DNA of 26,244 nt, taken from CAYRWR01 sp964537555. GTDB taxonomy: Bacteria > Spirochaetota > Brevinematia > Brevinematales > CAYRWR01. A program made the position numbers and the translations under genes. The stretch spans positions 1 through 26,244 of the forward strand of contig CAZIAD010000046.1 in the NCBI GenBank assembly GCA_964537555.1, in the 5' to 3' direction. Every line of letters starts with the position of its first letter. Within the stretch, counting starts at the first letter, position 1. Below the pieces are notes generated by a model. It was not told the origin of the DNA and made no database searches. It saw only the letters and a list, made by a program, of their open reading frames with translations. Positions 23,791 to 26,244 of this stretch are shown in pieces.

Positions 23791-24242
23791 ATGGATAAAT
23801 TAGCTGACATTAAACTGAAACACAGGATCACAGCCAGTCAGATGAACACCCTGAGACAAGCGGTAGCATGGGGCCGGTCACTGCCCCCGGAGTAGCTCGC
23901 AGAGGGCTCAGACATTCCCTGTACCGTGTATCTGCCTGGAAGGATAAGCAGATCATCGGTATGGGCAGAGTGATCGGGGACCGGGGCAATGTGTTTTACA
24001 TCCAGGACATCATCGTCCTGCCCCCGTTCCAGGGCCGGGGTGTGGGCAGCCTGATCATGGCCGACATCATGGCCTGGCTGGAAAAGCACGCTCCGGAACA
24101 TTCCAATGTGGGCCTCCTCTCTGCAGTGGACAGAGAGAGCTTTTACGAAAAGTTTGGCTTTTTTGTCCGGCCCACAGAGCAGTTCGGCAGCGGGATGAAC
24201 CAGTTTGACCTGACCGGATGGCTGAACATCAGACACAGATAA
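23791..24242 (+). pseudogene. GNAT N-acetyltransferase interrupted by a one-base frameshift
   Basis: An ATG at 23791, with AAGGAA six bases upstream, encodes MDKLADIKLKHRITASQMNT through AWGRSLPPE and stops at TAG 23893. In the frame one base back the sense continues without a gap: VARRGLRHSLYRVSAWKDK, IIGMGRVIGDRGNVFYIQDIIVLPPFQGRGVG (acetyl-CoA-binding Q/RxxGxG/A-like loop), then FYEKFGF and a C-terminal ending at 24242. Joined, this is a normal GNAT of about 150 residues. One missing G after GAG (23892) would restore it exactly. The adjoining run of five C makes a sequencing error possible; genuine decay or a programmed -1 shift at CCC-CCG are alternatives. The downstream part alone could start at ATG 23868, but that lacks a ribosome binding site and the first helix. 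Confidence 0.75.
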
Positions 24243-24252
24243 GTGTGTAAGA

Positions 24253-24288
24253 AAATATCTGGAGATATTTGACGACCGCCTCTATAAT
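24253..24288 (+). promoter_or_regulatory. Palindrome plus -10 element ahead of the cysteine miniprotein
   Basis: AAATATCT-GG-AGATATTT (24253-24270) is a perfect palindrome with eight-base arms. Twelve bases after it lies a perfect TATAAT (24283-24288). No good -35 hexamer is visible; the palindrome covers that position, as expected for a regulator site. The palindrome lacks a U-tract, so it is not a terminator for the GNAT gene. Confidence 0.5.
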
Positions 24289-24314
24289 CTTAAAAAAATA
24301 AAAAGGAGAGAACT

Positions 24315-24512
24315 ATGCCCCCCACCACTAAAAAATGCCCCCTTAACGGCAGCCTGTGCGACCCCCTGCACCCCGAACCGGAGACCACGGCTAATCTGGA
24401 CTGCAGCTTTTTTGTCAATGAGATGCTGGGCGCCCGTTGCATCTACATCGAGGCCATGAAGGCCCTGCCCAAAGTAGCCGAGAACATCACCCGGATCAAG
24501 CTGCAATCCTGA
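24315..24512 (+). CDS. Four-cysteine miniprotein of unknown function
   Basis: This is a 65-residue protein with AAAAAGGAG seven bases before ATG 24315, a strong signal for a real gene. Cysteines are at 8, 15, 30 and 42 (C-x6-C-x14-C-x11-C), with H19 between. There is no signal peptide or membrane segment, so a cytoplasmic metal- or cluster-binding role is possible. I do not recognise the family. It appears to have its own promoter with an operator-like palindrome. Confidence 0.7.
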   Translation: MPPTTKKCPLNGSLCDPLHPEPETTANLDCSFFVNEMLGARCIYIEAMKALPKVAENITRIKLQS

Positions 24513-24637
24513 CCATTTCCCTTTGAAAAAGAAGGAAATCCGGGAAAACAGGGTTTTTGCCTATTGGTATACAGGGGCTTAGAGAAATAGGAGAACTTTG
24601 ACCAGTATAGTCTGAAAAGAAAATAACATTACTTCTG

Positions 24638-24671
24638 TTGATTTGTTTTCTTCTCTGTGTGATAATATATT
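24638..24671 (+). promoter_or_regulatory. Promoter region of the exported-protein gene
   Basis: TTGATT (24638-24643), 17 bases, GATAAT (24661-24666), the latter with an upstream TGT forming an extended -10. An overlapping alternative is TTGTTT (24643-24648), 17 bases, TATATT (24666-24671). The leader would be about 75 bases. A near-consensus -24/-12 element lies further down at 24697-24712. Confidence 0.5.
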
Positions 24672-24747
24672 AGTTTAGATCAGGGCTGTTCTGACCTGGT
24701 ATACTTTTTGAAACCATTTTCCATATTTTATGTTAGGAGGCGTCTGA

Positions 24748-25608
24748 ATGCAGTCATTATATAAAGCTGTTTTAGTGTTGTTTTTAGTCTCATTATCTTT
24801 TTATCATATCTATGGTGACGGAGATACTATTAGCACCCCTGTCTACGCCCCTCCAGTGATGAAGATGTACCCTAAAAGCAGTCCAAAACTGGAAATACCG
24901 GGACGAAAATTTTCCCGAATAGATTTTATTAAAAACGGAGAATTCCAGGATACAGAATTTGACATGAATAATGTCTTTTTATACAGATTGTCCCAGGAGA
25001 CATTTGACACGGTAGTATCCTATTACAAAAAAATGATGAAAAAAGATGATAGTATAGAAGAAACACCGGCCTCCACGGATAATGATTTTAGACGGACCAT
25101 AATCATCACCTACAACGCAGTCTATGACAATGGGCCCGCACCTGCAGCCACAGTGACCATTTCCATCAAAGATATGGATGTGTACTCCAAAGTCATGAAG
25201 CAATACGGGGGAGAAGCCGTCCTGGATGCCATGCTGCCCTACCCTTTGATGATGATGCGAAATCTCATAGGAATGCATGGACATACCCAAGTGGAATTTG
25301 ATGCGCTCAAGCTTAAATACCGGTATATCAGCCAATATCAGTCACCCAGGATACTGATCAATGACAAAGAAAAAGATAAAACTGAAGCTATACAAATGAA
25401 ATATCTAAAAAAGGTATATGGAGTTTCGACCGAGATGACTGACGAACAATTTGAACTGTATCTTCAAAAAGCCTCCATGAATCCAAAAACAGCCCAGAAA
25501 ATGTTTTCCCCGGAAGTATGGACTGCGGGAGTGGAAGCCCTGGCTGAAATGGAAGCCCTGGCATATAAAGTCAGCATCGAACATGATCCGATAGAATACT
25601 GGGAATAA
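24748..25608 (+). CDS. Exported protein of unknown function
   Basis: This is a 286-residue protein starting at ATG 24748 with TAGGAGG eight bases upstream. The first 22 residues are a signal peptide (hydrophobic LVLFLVSLSFYHIYG). The mature part starts with a Pro/Lys-rich stretch (YAPPVMKMYPKSSPKLEIPG). A mixed domain follows with YYKKMMKKDD, TVTISIKDMDVYSKVMKQYGG and DAMLPYPLMMMRNL, then a helical, acidic C-terminus. No cysteine pairs or catalytic motifs are seen. The protein is probably periplasmic. It is followed after 20 bases by the DUF3916-like gene, perhaps on the same transcript. Confidence 0.78.
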   Translation: MQSLYKAVLVLFLVSLSFYHIYGDGDTISTPVYAPPVMKMYPKSSPKLEIPGRKFSRIDFIKNGEFQDTEFDMNNVFLYRLSQETFDTVVSYYKKMMKKDDSIEETPASTDNDFRRTIIITYNAVYDNGPAPAATVTISIKDMDVYSKVMKQYGGEAVLDAMLPYPLMMMRNLIGMHGHTQVEFDALKLKYRYISQYQSPRILINDKEKDKTEAIQMKYLKKVYGVSTEMTDEQFELYLQKASMNPKTAQKMFSPEVWTAGVEALAEMEALAYKVSIEHDPIEYWE

Positions 25609-25628
25609 GTCACTATAGGTATGTATAT

Positions 25629-26159
25629 ATGAGAAGCATGGATCTCTACCATTCCAGACACAAAAAGATAAGAGGACTGAAGAGAAAGACCCGGAATATG
25701 GTAAAATACATTCGGGAAAGTATCTCGGCCTACCCCACAAAACTATCTGCTGATGAATCCTTCTTCCACATCCATCTGCCCCTGGCCCAGAGCTTCATCG
25801 ACTCCCCCCGTCTGCCTCAGTCTGTAAAAAGACTGTGCCTCCAGACTCTGGTAGAAGGGATAGTACATCTGATAAAATCCAGGCCTCACACACAGGCATC
25901 CCGTGTCGTAGCCGCCCTCACCCAGCCCTCTCTGTGGGGTTCTCAGATCATCATTTTTTTAAATGAGGAATACTTTCGGGACTTCTTTATCCGGGAGGAC
26001 GACGTTCAACAGTGGATCCCTCTGCCGGATGACTCGTCCTTTCTCCGCAAATGGAGTATAGTTCTACCTCCGGGACTTTCTATCAGAGGATATAAAGAGA
26101 TCATGTCAGATACAGATTTTCATTATGAAGGAGAGATCTGGTTCATAGGGGAGCTGTGA
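25629..26159 (+). CDS. DUF3916-like protein
   Basis: This is a 176-residue protein. The N-terminus is strongly basic (HKKIRGLKRKTRNMVKYIRES). FFHIHLPLAQSFIDSPRLP, VKRLCLQTLVEGIVHLI, LWGSQIIIFLNEEYFRDFF and the terminal EGEIWFIGEL match the pattern I recall for DUF3916 proteins of Firmicutes, which have no known function. There is no signal peptide. The start is uncertain: the ATG at 25629 has only a weak AGG upstream, and the ATG at 25638 is equally possible. It follows the exported protein by 20 bases. Confidence 0.75.
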   Translation: MRSMDLYHSRHKKIRGLKRKTRNMVKYIRESISAYPTKLSADESFFHIHLPLAQSFIDSPRLPQSVKRLCLQTLVEGIVHLIKSRPHTQASRVVAALTQPSLWGSQIIIFLNEEYFRDFFIREDDVQQWIPLPDDSSFLRKWSIVLPPGLSIRGYKEIMSDTDFHYEGEIWFIGEL

Positions 26160-26208
26160 TAAATAAGGGTTTTCACAAAATATTTTTACACTGTGGTTCA
26201 ACATAAAT

Positions 26209-26244
26209 ACTTAACGGTGATCTCCACAAAATAAACTTAACAGT
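26209..26244 (+). repeat. Short direct repeats at the right edge
   Basis: ACTTAACGGT (26209-26218) recurs as ACTTAACAGT (26235-26244), 26 bases apart. CACAAAATA occurs at 26174-26182 and again at 26225-26233. The stretch after 26159 is AT-rich and non-coding. With only two copies before the window ends it cannot be classified. Confidence 0.3.

Noticed and set aside
23726..23803. A 25-codon plus-strand frame ahead of the GNAT gene
   Set aside because: It has a weak AGGTG site upstream and overlaps the GNAT start, but its composition is unremarkable and nothing supports a leader-peptide role.
1..26244. CRISPR arrays, tRNA or rRNA genes, insertion sequences, phage or integrase genes
   Set aside because: I looked through the intergenic stretches and reading frames and saw no spaced direct repeats, cloverleaf-type sequence, transposase or integrase motifs.

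Overview
The window looks like chromosomal DNA of a free-living, Gram-negative-type bacterium, most likely a spirochaete. This is inferred from the mix of genes: a compact RpoS-like sigma factor, a membrane-anchored TPR protein next to an HD-GYP phosphodiesterase, and many lipoproteins. I recognised no single species-diagnostic sequence. There are no rRNA or tRNA genes, CRISPR arrays, insertion sequences or phage genes. The coding is dense, with short gaps, good Shine-Dalgarno sites and several clear -35/-10 promoters.

Layout. 1-3188 (minus): an SMC/RecF-like ATPase with an embedded membrane hairpin, translationally coupled to a Gfo/Idh/MocA-type oxidoreductase that runs off the left edge. 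3341-4654 (plus): a lipoprotein with an HExxH metallopeptidase motif. 4767-7226 (plus): glycogen phosphorylase, ending at a bidirectional terminator. 7286-8028 (minus): acpS and a small lipoprotein. 8294-9184 (plus): the RpoS-like sigma factor, preceded by a consensus sigma-54 (-24/-12) promoter. 9307-13393 (plus): TPR protein, HD-GYP protein and secreted esterase. 13394-14053 (minus): a Nudix hydrolase that abuts the esterase stop to stop, followed upstream by a decayed VOC/glyoxalase gene. 14447-14878 (minus): a small lipoprotein. 15245-16149 (minus): gatC-trmB. 16356-19419 (plus): a PD40-type lipoprotein, an arylsulfotransferase-like lipoprotein and an unrecognised protein. 19493-20245 (minus): a lipoprotein with a CBM48-like glycogen-binding domain. 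20599-22440 (plus): ilvD. 22730-26159 (plus): small accessory genes, including a DHFR/RibD-like reductase, a GNAT acetyltransferase split by a frameshift, a four-cysteine miniprotein, an exported protein and a DUF3916-like protein.

The strongest regulatory observation is the sigma-54 element at 8246-8261. It lies about 22 nt (predicted start site) ahead of the sigma-factor start codon. This is the architecture of the RpoN-to-RpoS cascade known from Borrelia, here next to a c-di-GMP turnover operon. Other notable points are two disrupted genes (VOC and GNAT), an operator-like palindrome across a lipoprotein promoter, tandem RNA hairpins downstream of ilvD, and six probable surface or periplasmic lipoproteins. 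Three of those have recognisable domains suggesting activity outside the cytoplasm.
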